This document shows, piece after piece, positions 55,845 to 63,366 of a stretch of DNA of 64,000 nucleotides. Numbering within the stretch: position 1 is the first letter of the stretch; each line of letters begins with the position of its first letter. The translations under genes and the position numbers were made by a program. The stretch comes from a virus: the IMG/VR virus record IMGVR_UViG_3300034103_001442, positions 62,001 to 126,000 of that record. One strand, written 5' to 3'. Under the pieces are notes generated by a model. The model saw only the letters and a list, made by a program, of their open reading frames with translations. It did not search any database and had not been told where the DNA came from.

Positions 55845-56773
55845 TTGAACTCACACTCAACCATGATCTCAGTCAAGCAAGCCATCAAGTTGATATCGGG
55901 ATTTGCAACAAATGCATTTTGATACTGATAGCGAGCAATGATAAGAACAAGTTGAGGGATGCTCTTTTTGTCTACATACTCTTCACACTTGTCAAACAAG
56001 TTACGGAAAAATTCATTTGGCTCAAAGTCAGCCTCGCCAATCCACTTGCGTAAGTTGGTATAGTCTTTTTCTTTGAGGTATCCAACGAGTTTGGTAAGGT
56101 TGACATCCCGCATATTTGAAAGGATGCCAGTGTCGATTTTACCAGTTGCTGAATAGCGTTGAAGTTCATTCAAAACTCTACGCCAATCAGGAAAATGCTT
56201 CTTGATTACCTCCGCAACAACTGCCTTTTCATATGGAACACTCTCAGCGTTGAGGATGTCCATCACACGCTTCATGAACTGCTTGGCGAGTTCAGCCATA
56301 TCACCCTTGTTGATTTTAAACTCAATGACCGAGCACCGTGACTTCAGTGGGTCAATGATTTTGTCTTTAAAATTACAAGTGAGGATAAAACCACAGTTCT
56401 TTGAAAACTCCTCCATAAAATTACGGAGGGCTGGCTGGGTGTTGTTAGTTAGGTAGTCAGCCTCATCAAGGATGACATACTTGCGTCCACCACGGAGAGA
56501 AACTGATGAGGCAAACCTACTGATTTCATTACGCAATGTATCAATGTTACCATTTAACGAACCGTTGATCACGATGTAATCGCAATCAAGCATTTCACAC
56601 ATTGCTTTAGCAACAGTAGTTTTACCTACACCAGCCCCACCAGAGAGAAGTAAGTTTGGGATATTTTTTTGATCGACAAATTGCTGGAAAGTTACCTTGA
56701 GTTGTTCAGGTAAAATTGTATCAGCGATGGTCTTGGGGCGGTATTTTTCAACCCACAAAAAGTCAGTAAGCAT
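55841..56773 (-). CDS. 44: Clamp loader large subunit, gp44 (AAA+)
   Basis: 310 residues. LWVEKYRPKTIADTILP start, Walker A SGGAGVGKTT at about 44-53, Walker B VILDEADYLT. ATP-driven loading of the gp45 sliding clamp. GAGGTG ribosome binding site. Confidence 0.95.
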   Translation of the reverse strand: MLTDFLWVEKYRPKTIADTILPEQLKVTFQQFVDQKNIPNLLLSGGAGVGKTTVAKAMCEMLDCDYIVINGSLNGNIDTLRNEISRFASSVSLRGGRKYVILDEADYLTNNTQPALRNFMEEFSKNCGFILTCNFKDKIIDPLKSRCSVIEFKINKGDMAELAKQFMKRVMDILNAESVPYEKAVVAEVIKKHFPDWRRVLNELQRYSATGKIDTGILSNMRDVNLTKLVGYLKEKDYTNLRKWIGEADFEPNEFFRNLFDKCEEYVDKKSIPQLVLIIARYQYQNAFVANPDINLMACLTEIMVECEFK

Positions 56774-56803
56774 TTTTCACCTCTATCATTATAAAATTAA
56801 AAA

Positions 56804-57133
56804 TCACTCAGTTACTATTCTACGCCACTTTCCATTAATCTTTAAATACATTTCACCGTCTGGTCCGACATTCATTCCAACATTAACATCCTTTCTTGTA
56901 CCAGAAACATATCGTGGTTCACGTATGAACATATGGTTTGAAGGCGATGCTGGATCTGGAAGTCTTTGACCATAAGTTTGCTGGAATTGTATATTGGTCA
57001 TGGTTTTGTCAAGTTTCTTTACACACTCTGTTTTTTCAGGATCTGGCAAAACGGCTGCAGCGGCAACAATGCCGCCACCAGCCACGCCACCAGCAAGACC
57101 AAGATATTTGAAGAAATTACGTCTTGTTGTCAT
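56804..57133 (-). CDS. Tat-signal exported protein, 109 aa
   Basis: MTTRRNFFKYLGLAGGVAGG has the twin-arginine consensus (TRRNFFK) followed by a hydrophobic Gly/Ala stretch. The mature part is small and beta-rich, ending MYLKINGKWRRIVTE. Predicted to be exported folded by the host Tat system. Start at 57133 with GGAG eight bases upstream. Function unknown. Confidence 0.65.
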   Translation of the reverse strand: MTTRRNFFKYLGLAGGVAGGGIVAAAAVLPDPEKTECVKKLDKTMTNIQFQQTYGQRLPDPASPSNHMFIREPRYVSGTRKDVNVGMNVGPDGEMYLKINGKWRRIVTE

Positions 57134-57290
57134 CGTTTTTTCTCCGCGACCATTCATTGTAACCAACCTCAGCACCCATGGAAATTAGAATACCATAAAT
57201 GCCATAAGATGGTTCTAAATTTAAAAAGAAAGCAACCAGCGTGTAAACAGCAAAACCTAAAATCAGTGCCGCAAAAATAAGATCTTTCAT
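57117..57290 (-). CDS. Small membrane protein, 57 aa
   Basis: MKDLIFAALILGFAVYTLVA then a second hydrophobic segment (SYGIYGILISMGAEVGY). GAGG ribosome binding site; overlaps the Tat-signal gene by 17 bases, so the two are coupled. Function unknown. Confidence 0.6.
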   Translation of the reverse strand: MKDLIFAALILGFAVYTLVAFFLNLEPSYGIYGILISMGAEVGYNEWSRRKNDDNKT

Positions 57291-57302
57291 AATTGCCTCA
57301 CA

Positions 57303-57330
57303 ATAAAAGAGGGGGAGTTGCCTCCCCCAT
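57303..57330 (-). terminator. Terminator after gp45
   Basis: GGGGGAG (57311-57317) and CTCCCCC (57322-57328) with a T-rich tail on the minus strand. Same stem as the terminator at 39408. Confidence 0.75.
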
Positions 57331-57333
57331 CAA

Positions 57334-57993
57334 TTAACCCTGATAAGAGGATGAAGACTCAACAGCAATCCAGTACTCGACTTCCTTACCCTTAAAGTGT
57401 GACAAACCCTTCGATGAAATTGATACATCGTAGTCGCCAGCCATCACCTTGATATTTTCAGCGCGGAACACCATGCGGAAGTTCGCATTGGTTGTACCAA
57501 CTTCAACGTTGAAAACGTCAGCAGTTGTACCCTTGACATCAACCGCCTGAAGATAGATTTTACCATTCTTGCCTGTGACGGCAATCTCAGGCAAACCTAG
57601 CACGCCAAGCGCACGTGTAGCCTTGGTCAACTTGGCTTCTGGCAAATGGAAATTAACTTCAGCATTTGAGAGATTAATTTCCTTTTCAGGTGCAGCAACG
57701 ATCATAGAAGGATCAGTGAAAGTATACTCACACTGCTCTTCGCCATCACCCACAACAACGTGCTTCTCATTAAAGGTCAACTCTGGAGAGTCAAACTGAG
57801 AAACGACACCCAAGAAACGGGAAACGTCATAAATCGCAAACTGCTGGGGGAAGTCTTGATTCAACATTGCCTTTGCCATCACAGTCTTTGACGGTGAAAT
57901 GGTGCGGATAACGTTGCCAGGCTTTACAAGCACTGATTGATTAATGGTTGCAAAATTCTTCAATACACTAACTGTCTTATCATCAAGTTTCAT
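57334..57993 (-). CDS. 45: DNA polymerase sliding clamp, gp45
   Basis: 219 residues. MKLDDKTVSVLKNFATINQS start, FAIYDVSRFLGVVSQF and KLTKATRALGVLGLPEIAV segments match gp45 clamps. Tethers gp43 and is needed for T4-type late transcription. AGGAG ribosome binding site; TTGACT promoter upstream. Confidence 0.93.
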   Translation of the reverse strand: MKLDDKTVSVLKNFATINQSVLVKPGNVIRTISPSKTVMAKAMLNQDFPQQFAIYDVSRFLGVVSQFDSPELTFNEKHVVVGDGEEQCEYTFTDPSMIVAAPEKEINLSNAEVNFHLPEAKLTKATRALGVLGLPEIAVTGKNGKIYLQAVDVKGTTADVFNVEVGTTNANFRMVFRAENIKVMAGDYDVSISSKGLSHFKGKEVEYWIAVESSSSYQG

Positions 57994-58022
57994 AACAATC
58001 TCCTATAACAAACGAGTTATTA

Positions 58023-58051
58023 ACTCTAACGCAAATCACAAATTAAGTCAA
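58023..58051 (-). promoter_or_regulatory. Promoter for gp45, TTGACT-17-TAGAGT
   Basis: -10 TAGAGT 58023-58028, -35 TTGACT 58046-58051 (minus); -10 is weak. Confidence 0.5.
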
Positions 58052-58054
58052 GGG

Positions 58055-58915
58055 TCACTTTTTCTTCTTTAACAAACTAGAATCAGCAGTTGCTGCTGCG
58101 CCAATTTGAGCAAGGTCAATGAGTGAACCGCCGAACACATACATACCAACGTGCTGGAGTTTCATCCATGGGCAAAGCCAAACATGCATTCCAGCCTTGC
58201 GTGACCACTGACAGAACATATAGTCCTCAGACAAGTAGCGATTTGACTCCTCGCAAATTGGGGTGTCGAAAAATGCCATGATCTGACGAGTGCCATCAAA
58301 GTGCTCAGTGCGGATATGATCTGGGCGATACAATTGCTTTGGATATGCTTCCTGGAATTTTTCAAACGTCTTACGGCGAATCATCATGAAGCCAGTTCCC
58401 GCCTCAAGCACTTCAACTGGTTGCCCGAGTGGAATTTCGGTCTGACCGCCAACTGGGTTGAAAACGTAGTCACCAACGTACTTGTCAAGATCTGCTGGGT
58501 CTTTATCAGCAAATCCCTTATCAACTGCAACCTTAATCTTTTCCCAACTAATGCACTTCTTTGGGTATGGACCAGCGATGATGTCATACTTGTTATCAGG
58601 ATCTTCATGATCAGACAACGCAAGAAGCGCAATGACATCGTTGGCATTAAATCCAATATCAGAGTCAATGAACATCAAGTGAGTATCACCACTGCGCATA
58701 AACTCATCAGCGCAATAGTTTCTCGCGCGAGTGATTAGTGACTCATTGAACAAAAAGTAAAACCTTACCTGAATTCCATAGTGTGTACAAAGTGCTGAAA
58801 GGTCAGCAACTGACCTAGCAAACATACCACTACATTGACCGCCATACATTGGAACCGCAAGAAATAACTTACGCTTGCGGAGTTCTTCTACAGACACCTT
58901 AATATCAATTCCCAT
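58055..58915 (-). CDS. Glycosyltransferase-like protein (GT-A fold)
   Basis: 286 residues. LFLAVPMYGGQCSGMFARS start, then FNESLITRARNYCADEF and HLMFIDSDIGF; the DSD is the metal-binding DxD of GT-A enzymes. Proteins of this type are common in T4-like phages. In this place, next to base-modification genes, it could act on hydroxymethylated bases, but a glycan target is equally possible. Confidence 0.65.
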   Translation of the reverse strand: MGIDIKVSVEELRKRKLFLAVPMYGGQCSGMFARSVADLSALCTHYGIQVRFYFLFNESLITRARNYCADEFMRSGDTHLMFIDSDIGFNANDVIALLALSDHEDPDNKYDIIAGPYPKKCISWEKIKVAVDKGFADKDPADLDKYVGDYVFNPVGGQTEIPLGQPVEVLEAGTGFMMIRRKTFEKFQEAYPKQLYRPDHIRTEHFDGTRQIMAFFDTPICEESNRYLSEDYMFCQWSRKAGMHVWLCPWMKLQHVGMYVFGGSLIDLAQIGAAATADSSLLKKKK

Positions 58916-59189
58916 TTTTCATTGCCTCATCGTGAATATAAAGTTGAATAATTGAATAGTGAATAATCTTCAATAAGTCTTTTCGCCACTCTTCAGGTGT
59001 ACCTTTTTTACCATAGCGTTGCGAATACTTTTGAATGTTGCCCATACAAAAACCAGTGCCGTGACCCGAGTCAATAATAAACTCAGTTGCCTGATATTTG
59101 TTTTGTGAGTAGTGTTGGGCGTAGGTGCTATTGACGTACTCTCGAATTTCATCGAGTGTTGCACCCTCATTGTATTTATAATCAGCCAT
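58905..59189 (-). CDS. DUF3310-like small protein
   Basis: 94 residues. ATEFIIDSGHGTGFCMGNIQ then KYSQRYGKKG and WRKDLLKIIHYSI match the DUF3310 pattern (helix-GN-x-x-KY-x-x-R). Such phage proteins are often placed with nucleotide metabolism or modification genes. Overlaps the kinase gene by eight bases. Confidence 0.65.
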   Translation of the reverse strand: MADYKYNEGATLDEIREYVNSTYAQHYSQNKYQATEFIIDSGHGTGFCMGNIQKYSQRYGKKGTPEEWRKDLLKIIHYSIIQLYIHDEAMKNGN

Positions 59190-59724
59190 TGACCACCTCT
59201 GTAATATACTTCATAATTTTATCTTGATCCTCAATGCTCTCATTATTGAAACGTTCAGTTACAAACTTCAACTCAAAGTTACCAAGTATGTTACTGATTT
59301 TACTTTCACGACCAGCAAGCCAAGTCTCATTTTGGTTTGACCCACGCTCAGCATAACGAACCTTGCGAGTGTCAGACTTGGTTTGTAGGTAAACCATTTT
59401 GAGGTCAAACTTATTATTGCAATGCTCTAAAAAAGAAGCAGTACAAAGACGATCACCCTCAAAGAAAACAACGGAATCATTTGGCAGTGTGTCAAGAAAC
59501 TTAATAGCCTCTGGCTGAACTGCCATGCTCATTCGGTCTGTTCCAGCAAACACTTCACCCTCTTCATACTTACCAAGGACGTATTTGTTCTCATGCTTAT
59601 GATAGGGAACAAGTTTGAAATCTTCCTTGAGTGTGCCTTTAGCAAAACCGAGTTCACAAAGAACACGACGCATAAGAGTTGACTTGCCACTTCCTGGCTC
59701 GCCAAATATAGCAACAACTTTCAT
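59182..59724 (-). CDS. P-loop kinase, 5-hydroxymethylpyrimidine DNA kinase-like
   Basis: 180 residues starting MKVVAIFGEPGSGKSTLMRR, Walker A GEPGSGKST at 8-16. The pattern AGTDRMSMAVQPEAIKFL and VVFFEGDRL resembles phage P-loop kinases that phosphorylate 5-hydroxymethyl bases in DNA. GAGGTG precedes the ATG at 59724. The assignment draws on neighbours (TET-like and ADDT-like genes) as well as motif resemblance. Confidence 0.65.
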   Translation of the reverse strand: MKVVAIFGEPGSGKSTLMRRVLCELGFAKGTLKEDFKLVPYHKHENKYVLGKYEEGEVFAGTDRMSMAVQPEAIKFLDTLPNDSVVFFEGDRLCTASFLEHCNNKFDLKMVYLQTKSDTRKVRYAERGSNQNETWLAGRESKISNILGNFELKFVTERFNNESIEDQDKIMKYITEVVNG

Positions 59725-59731
59725 ATTCACC

Positions 59732-60817
59732 TCAGTTCAAAAATCTAGTCAGTGAGTTTTCTGCTTCTTGATTGTAGAAGGGCATGTTTTTGATTGATGT
59801 CCAACGTTGTGGTTGCTTGTTGTACCAAGCCTCAACACGAGGAATTCGACCAAAATCTTTTAGACAGTTTACCCAGTCTTTACAGTAGGCGTGATCGGTT
59901 TCAGCCTTGTAGTTTTCATACAGCAGTTCTTGTGGAATGACATGCTGTCTACCCTCTAGGTATTTATTCCAAAGCCAGTCATACTCTGGCCAATCACGCT
60001 TCATTTGCATCGTTTCAGCATACTGTTCATCTATATAGCAGCCGCCATAACGGGAACCTTTATGCTGACGTTTGTAATTACAGCAAGCAGTCTCAAGCGT
60101 GAAAAACCCAGCGCGGATAAATTTTTTATCAGCAATATACTCAGCAGCAGTTCGCTCTAGGTATTCACAGTCTTCATTTGAAATAGTATCACCAGTCAAG
60201 TCGTCTCGACCGATACAAAACGCCCAACCTGACCTATGACTTTTGCCATCAGCAAATTCCATAGTTGGGGGTAGGATAGGGGCATCAATAAACCTAGCAA
60301 TCGCCTCTGAAAAACACCAGTGACCCATTCGCCCCCAGTGATACCAATTGGTCATACATTTTTCTTTGAGGTCATTGTAGTTCTTGTATTTGTCATCGCT
60401 TTGTAGGCATGACTGGATAAAGTTCCCAAGTGTGCCATAGTGCTTCAATGACTCGCCAACTGAATAAAGAAACTTATCAAATACAAGTTTGCGGTACTTA
60501 CAGTCAGGCGAAAACAGGAGTCGTTTTTTGTTCTCAAAGAAAAAGTCAACTAACCCCTGAACATTTGGTGTGATGGTTGAGAAACGATCAGCAAACATTG
60601 ACTCGCATGGACCAGCATAAGTTGCACCATGAAACAAACCAAGGACACAACGTTTCTCAAAGTCAAACCCCATATCATCGGCAATCCATTTTTCAACTGC
60701 GATGTCGGGGGAGCAATCGTTTGTAAGGCAATGAAATTCGTAAAATTTATCAAAACCTACTTTGCGATATTCTATATCGCGGTAGTCAATATCAGATAGC
60801 ATAGATACATTTTCCAT
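59732..60817 (-). CDS. ADDT-like amino acid:DNA transferase
   Basis: 361 residues. CLTNDCSPDIAVEKWIADD, FHGATYAGPCESMF, then a tryptophan-rich helical domain with WGRMGHWCFSEAIARF and GKSHRSGWAFCIGRDD, recall the phage ADDT family predicted to attach amino acids to activated hydroxymethylpyrimidines. Catalysis on a phosphorylated base by the kinase product is the predicted role. Start at 60817 or 60802 is uncertain. Confidence 0.6.
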   Translation of the reverse strand: MENVSMLSDIDYRDIEYRKVGFDKFYEFHCLTNDCSPDIAVEKWIADDMGFDFEKRCVLGLFHGATYAGPCESMFADRFSTITPNVQGLVDFFFENKKRLLFSPDCKYRKLVFDKFLYSVGESLKHYGTLGNFIQSCLQSDDKYKNYNDLKEKCMTNWYHWGRMGHWCFSEAIARFIDAPILPPTMEFADGKSHRSGWAFCIGRDDLTGDTISNEDCEYLERTAAEYIADKKFIRAGFFTLETACCNYKRQHKGSRYGGCYIDEQYAETMQMKRDWPEYDWLWNKYLEGRQHVIPQELLYENYKAETDHAYCKDWVNCLKDFGRIPRVEAWYNKQPQRWTSIKNMPFYNQEAENSLTRFLN

Positions 60818-61454
60818 GACGCCAGATTTCTTCCCTTATTTCATAACCAAGGTACTGGCGCTGATTTCTTTTAGCAGCAGCCAGCGTTGTACCAATTCCA
60901 GCAAATGGGTCATATACAACATGACCCTCATCAGTATAATTTAGTATACAGTATTCGGCGATTTCAATCGGTTGACCAACAACTTCGCCATCAATTTTCT
61001 TTTCTTTACCGAATGGTCCCCAAAAATCTTTACCGTAAGTTTGATACAACGAGTCTTTTCGCAGGTTGTACAAACCCTTGACGCCTTCTTTTTGAAAGGT
61101 CAATATATGTAGGATTTGCGAGGAGTAGGCATTGAAACTCTCGCTTTTCTTAGAATATTTTACATCTCTTAGATAATAACCGTTCTCAGAAAAAGAGTCA
61201 ATGACAAATTTAAATTTCGGTAAAATGCGCCCACCATTGCGACGGTCGCCAGTAAATGAAACAGTGGCAGTGCCCAAACGCGGATTCATCATTGGGATAA
61301 TGCCATCCATGAATTTGGTCTTGTAGGTCTCAGGCTTGTTTATATCAACTCCGAAAAACCCAAGGTCTTCATAACAAGGTGGGCTCATGAACAGGTAGTC
61401 ATACTGCTCACTGGCAAACGTATCTAAACAACTACCAAGTTTGTATTCACTCAT
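60792..61454 (-). CDS. SAM-dependent DNA methyltransferase (beta-type motif order, SPPC)
   Basis: 220 residues. Motif IV near residues 24-28 reads SPPCY, not the usual SPPY; the SAM-binding motif is C-terminal (YDPFAGIGTTLAAAKR and RQYLGYEI). This order fits beta-class amino-methyltransferases, but the cysteine after PP would also suit a cytosine-C5 catalytic PC. It overlaps the TET-like gene (ATGA), suggesting it makes that enzyme its substrate. Confidence 0.8.
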   Translation of the reverse strand: MSEYKLGSCLDTFASEQYDYLFMSPPCYEDLGFFGVDINKPETYKTKFMDGIIPMMNPRLGTATVSFTGDRRNGGRILPKFKFVIDSFSENGYYLRDVKYSKKSESFNAYSSQILHILTFQKEGVKGLYNLRKDSLYQTYGKDFWGPFGKEKKIDGEVVGQPIEIAEYCILNYTDEGHVVYDPFAGIGTTLAAAKRNQRQYLGYEIREEIWRHGKCIYAI

Positions 61455-62824
61455 TCAAAAAACGCCTCAAGGCTCGCATTTACACCAACAACGCCATCTT
61501 CATCTTTCATGTTGTGTTTCTTTAAGTAGTCCAACCACTCTTCACTTTCCCACATTCCTGGGCTGATACCATTCCAAAGTGGTCGCCAAAACTTATGATC
61601 CTTGTTTGCACGACGTTCATCAACAAACTTACGACGCAGTGTTTCATACTCCCAAGACTTCAACTCGAGCATTTTCTCGCGGAAGTAACAAACAAGTGAA
61701 ATACGCTCGCTCTTTGGATCATCTGGATTATTCAAAACAATCGGTGTGTTACCATGAATAATCTCATGATTGTTAACAAGGAGCAAGTCTCCAGGACGAA
61801 CGTTGACCGCTACACGGTACTCGGGGAAAATAAGGTAGCCACCAGTATAGTTACCAGTGCCTACAACCAGCAGATTACTCAAACCGTCATTCAAGTCACC
61901 AGCGTCACGGTGGGCAGCAGTACGGAAAGTCTTATTGACCGTGATTGTAGTGAATACAGTTTCAGGGACAAGAAAACGTTTATCAAGTTTATCAGCCGCT
62001 ACTTTTTGGTTTGACCAACGCCATGGCATTAAGTCTTTGAAGCCACGGTTGAGTGATTGTAAGAATGGATAAGAAAGGGCAAACTTGTCAGGGTGTTTTT
62101 CGGTGTATGAAGTCGCACGACCATATGGAATGCGTGGGTAACGATCATACCAACCAGCAACACCAGAATAAACTGACTTGGCATAGTTTGTAACTGAAAT
62201 CCAGTCATTGACTACACGCTCCGCATCAGCACGTTGCTCAGCCGCTGGCTTGTCCAATATTGAATCAACCCACTTATCAAACCAACCGTGATACTCTGGG
62301 TAAACCTTGGTCACCTCAGAGCGTAGCCAAACTTGACCACGTGTATCATCTGGGTTTGCGCGTGGTTTACCCGAGTGACGCTCGCGAATTTTTTCAACTG
62401 ATTCATCTTGAATGAGTTTTGCCGAGTTGTCGAGGAAAAAATCTAGAATTTCTAGTTCGTACTCGGTGACCCAATCGCGACCTTTGCGACCAGCAGTTGT
62501 AAGAAGTTCGCCTCTTGGACCAGCAGCAAGACCTCGGTTTTGACTCTCAGTTGCGGCTTCACGCAATCCATTGTAGGCTTGCTCTTGCTCCTCTTTGGTG
62601 AAAAAGTTTTTACGGAATTTAAAAGCAACAGTGCGTTCATCAGTACCATCAGCACAGTTGTTACAATCTTGATTGCAGTTTTCCTTCGTTGTAATATCAC
62701 AAACGGGAGGCATGAAACAATCAGTGTCTTCCTCGACTAGAATGTCGTAGTGACTTTCATCTAGATAATGACCGAGCAAATGCTCACAGTCAATTTTCTC
62801 TTTTGCTGTGATTACTTTAACCAT
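61451..62824 (-). CDS. TET/JBP-like 2-oxoglutarate/Fe(II) dioxygenase
   Basis: 457 residues. The iron-binding triad is visible: AHRDAGD (H305, D307) and NNHEIIHGNT (H357), with YTGGYLIFPEYRVAVNVRPG between and R374 (SERISLVCYF) as the 2-oxoglutarate arginine. These blocks fit the TET/JBP family that oxidises 5-methylpyrimidines in DNA. Four cysteines at 42-57 may bind a metal. First gene of the putative hypermodification cassette, after peptide deformylase. Confidence 0.85.
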   Translation of the reverse strand: MVKVITAKEKIDCEHLLGHYLDESHYDILVEEDTDCFMPPVCDITTKENCNQDCNNCADGTDERTVAFKFRKNFFTKEEQEQAYNGLREAATESQNRGLAAGPRGELLTTAGRKGRDWVTEYELEILDFFLDNSAKLIQDESVEKIRERHSGKPRANPDDTRGQVWLRSEVTKVYPEYHGWFDKWVDSILDKPAAEQRADAERVVNDWISVTNYAKSVYSGVAGWYDRYPRIPYGRATSYTEKHPDKFALSYPFLQSLNRGFKDLMPWRWSNQKVAADKLDKRFLVPETVFTTITVNKTFRTAAHRDAGDLNDGLSNLLVVGTGNYTGGYLIFPEYRVAVNVRPGDLLLVNNHEIIHGNTPIVLNNPDDPKSERISLVCYFREKMLELKSWEYETLRRKFVDERRANKDHKFWRPLWNGISPGMWESEEWLDYLKKHNMKDEDGVVGVNASLEAFFE

Positions 62825-63366
62825 GATAAAAACTCCCTTGACTTATCTGACAGTTGGCTCATAGGTTTGATGGGGCTGTTCCTATTAAACTTTTTGGCAA
62901 ACTTTTTCGCTTTTTCAAGATGATACTCGCTTGCTCTACTAGTATATAGTAAACCATTTAAATGGTCAAGTTCATGTTGAAAACATCTTGCGGTGATACC
63001 ATCAAACACCTTTGTGACAGTCTCACCGTTGGGGAGCGTATACCTTGTTTTAATTTTCTTTGGTCTTTTGATTTTAACAAACAGACCAGGATTGGACAAG
63101 CAACCCTCTTCCATTAAAATAGTTTCTGATGAATAGTCTACAATCTTAGGATTAAAACAACCAATGACTTCTTCAGCACGCAATACAAACGCACGGTAAG
63201 GTAAACCCACTTGGTTAGCACTCAACCCAAGCCCATGATACTCAATCATAGTCTCAGCAAGGTTGTTATACAACTCAACTGGGTTTGTAGGTGGGTTTGC
63301 AAAATCAAACAACTCCATCTCTTGGCGGAGGATCGGACTGTCACATTCCAACAACTTTAATATCAT
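62812..63366 (-). CDS. def: Peptide deformylase
   Basis: 184 residues with all three PDF motifs: GLGLSANQVG, EEGCLSNPG and QHELDHLNG. Removes the formyl group from nascent proteins; phage versions are common in marine T4-like phages. Overlaps gp46 and the TET-like gene. Confidence 0.93.
   Translation of the reverse strand: MILKLLECDSPILRQEMELFDFANPPTNPVELYNNLAETMIEYHGLGLSANQVGLPYRAFVLRAEEVIGCFNPKIVDYSSETILMEEGCLSNPGLFVKIKRPKKIKTRYTLPNGETVTKVFDGITARCFQHELDHLNGLLYTSRASEYHLEKAKKFAKKFNRNSPIKPMSQLSDKSREFLSWLK

Noticed and set aside
59165-59180. TATAAATA on the minus strand at the start of the DUF3310-like gene
   Set aside because: It lies inside the coding start and about 260 bases before the next gene; probably a chance match in the Tyr-Lys-Tyr codons.
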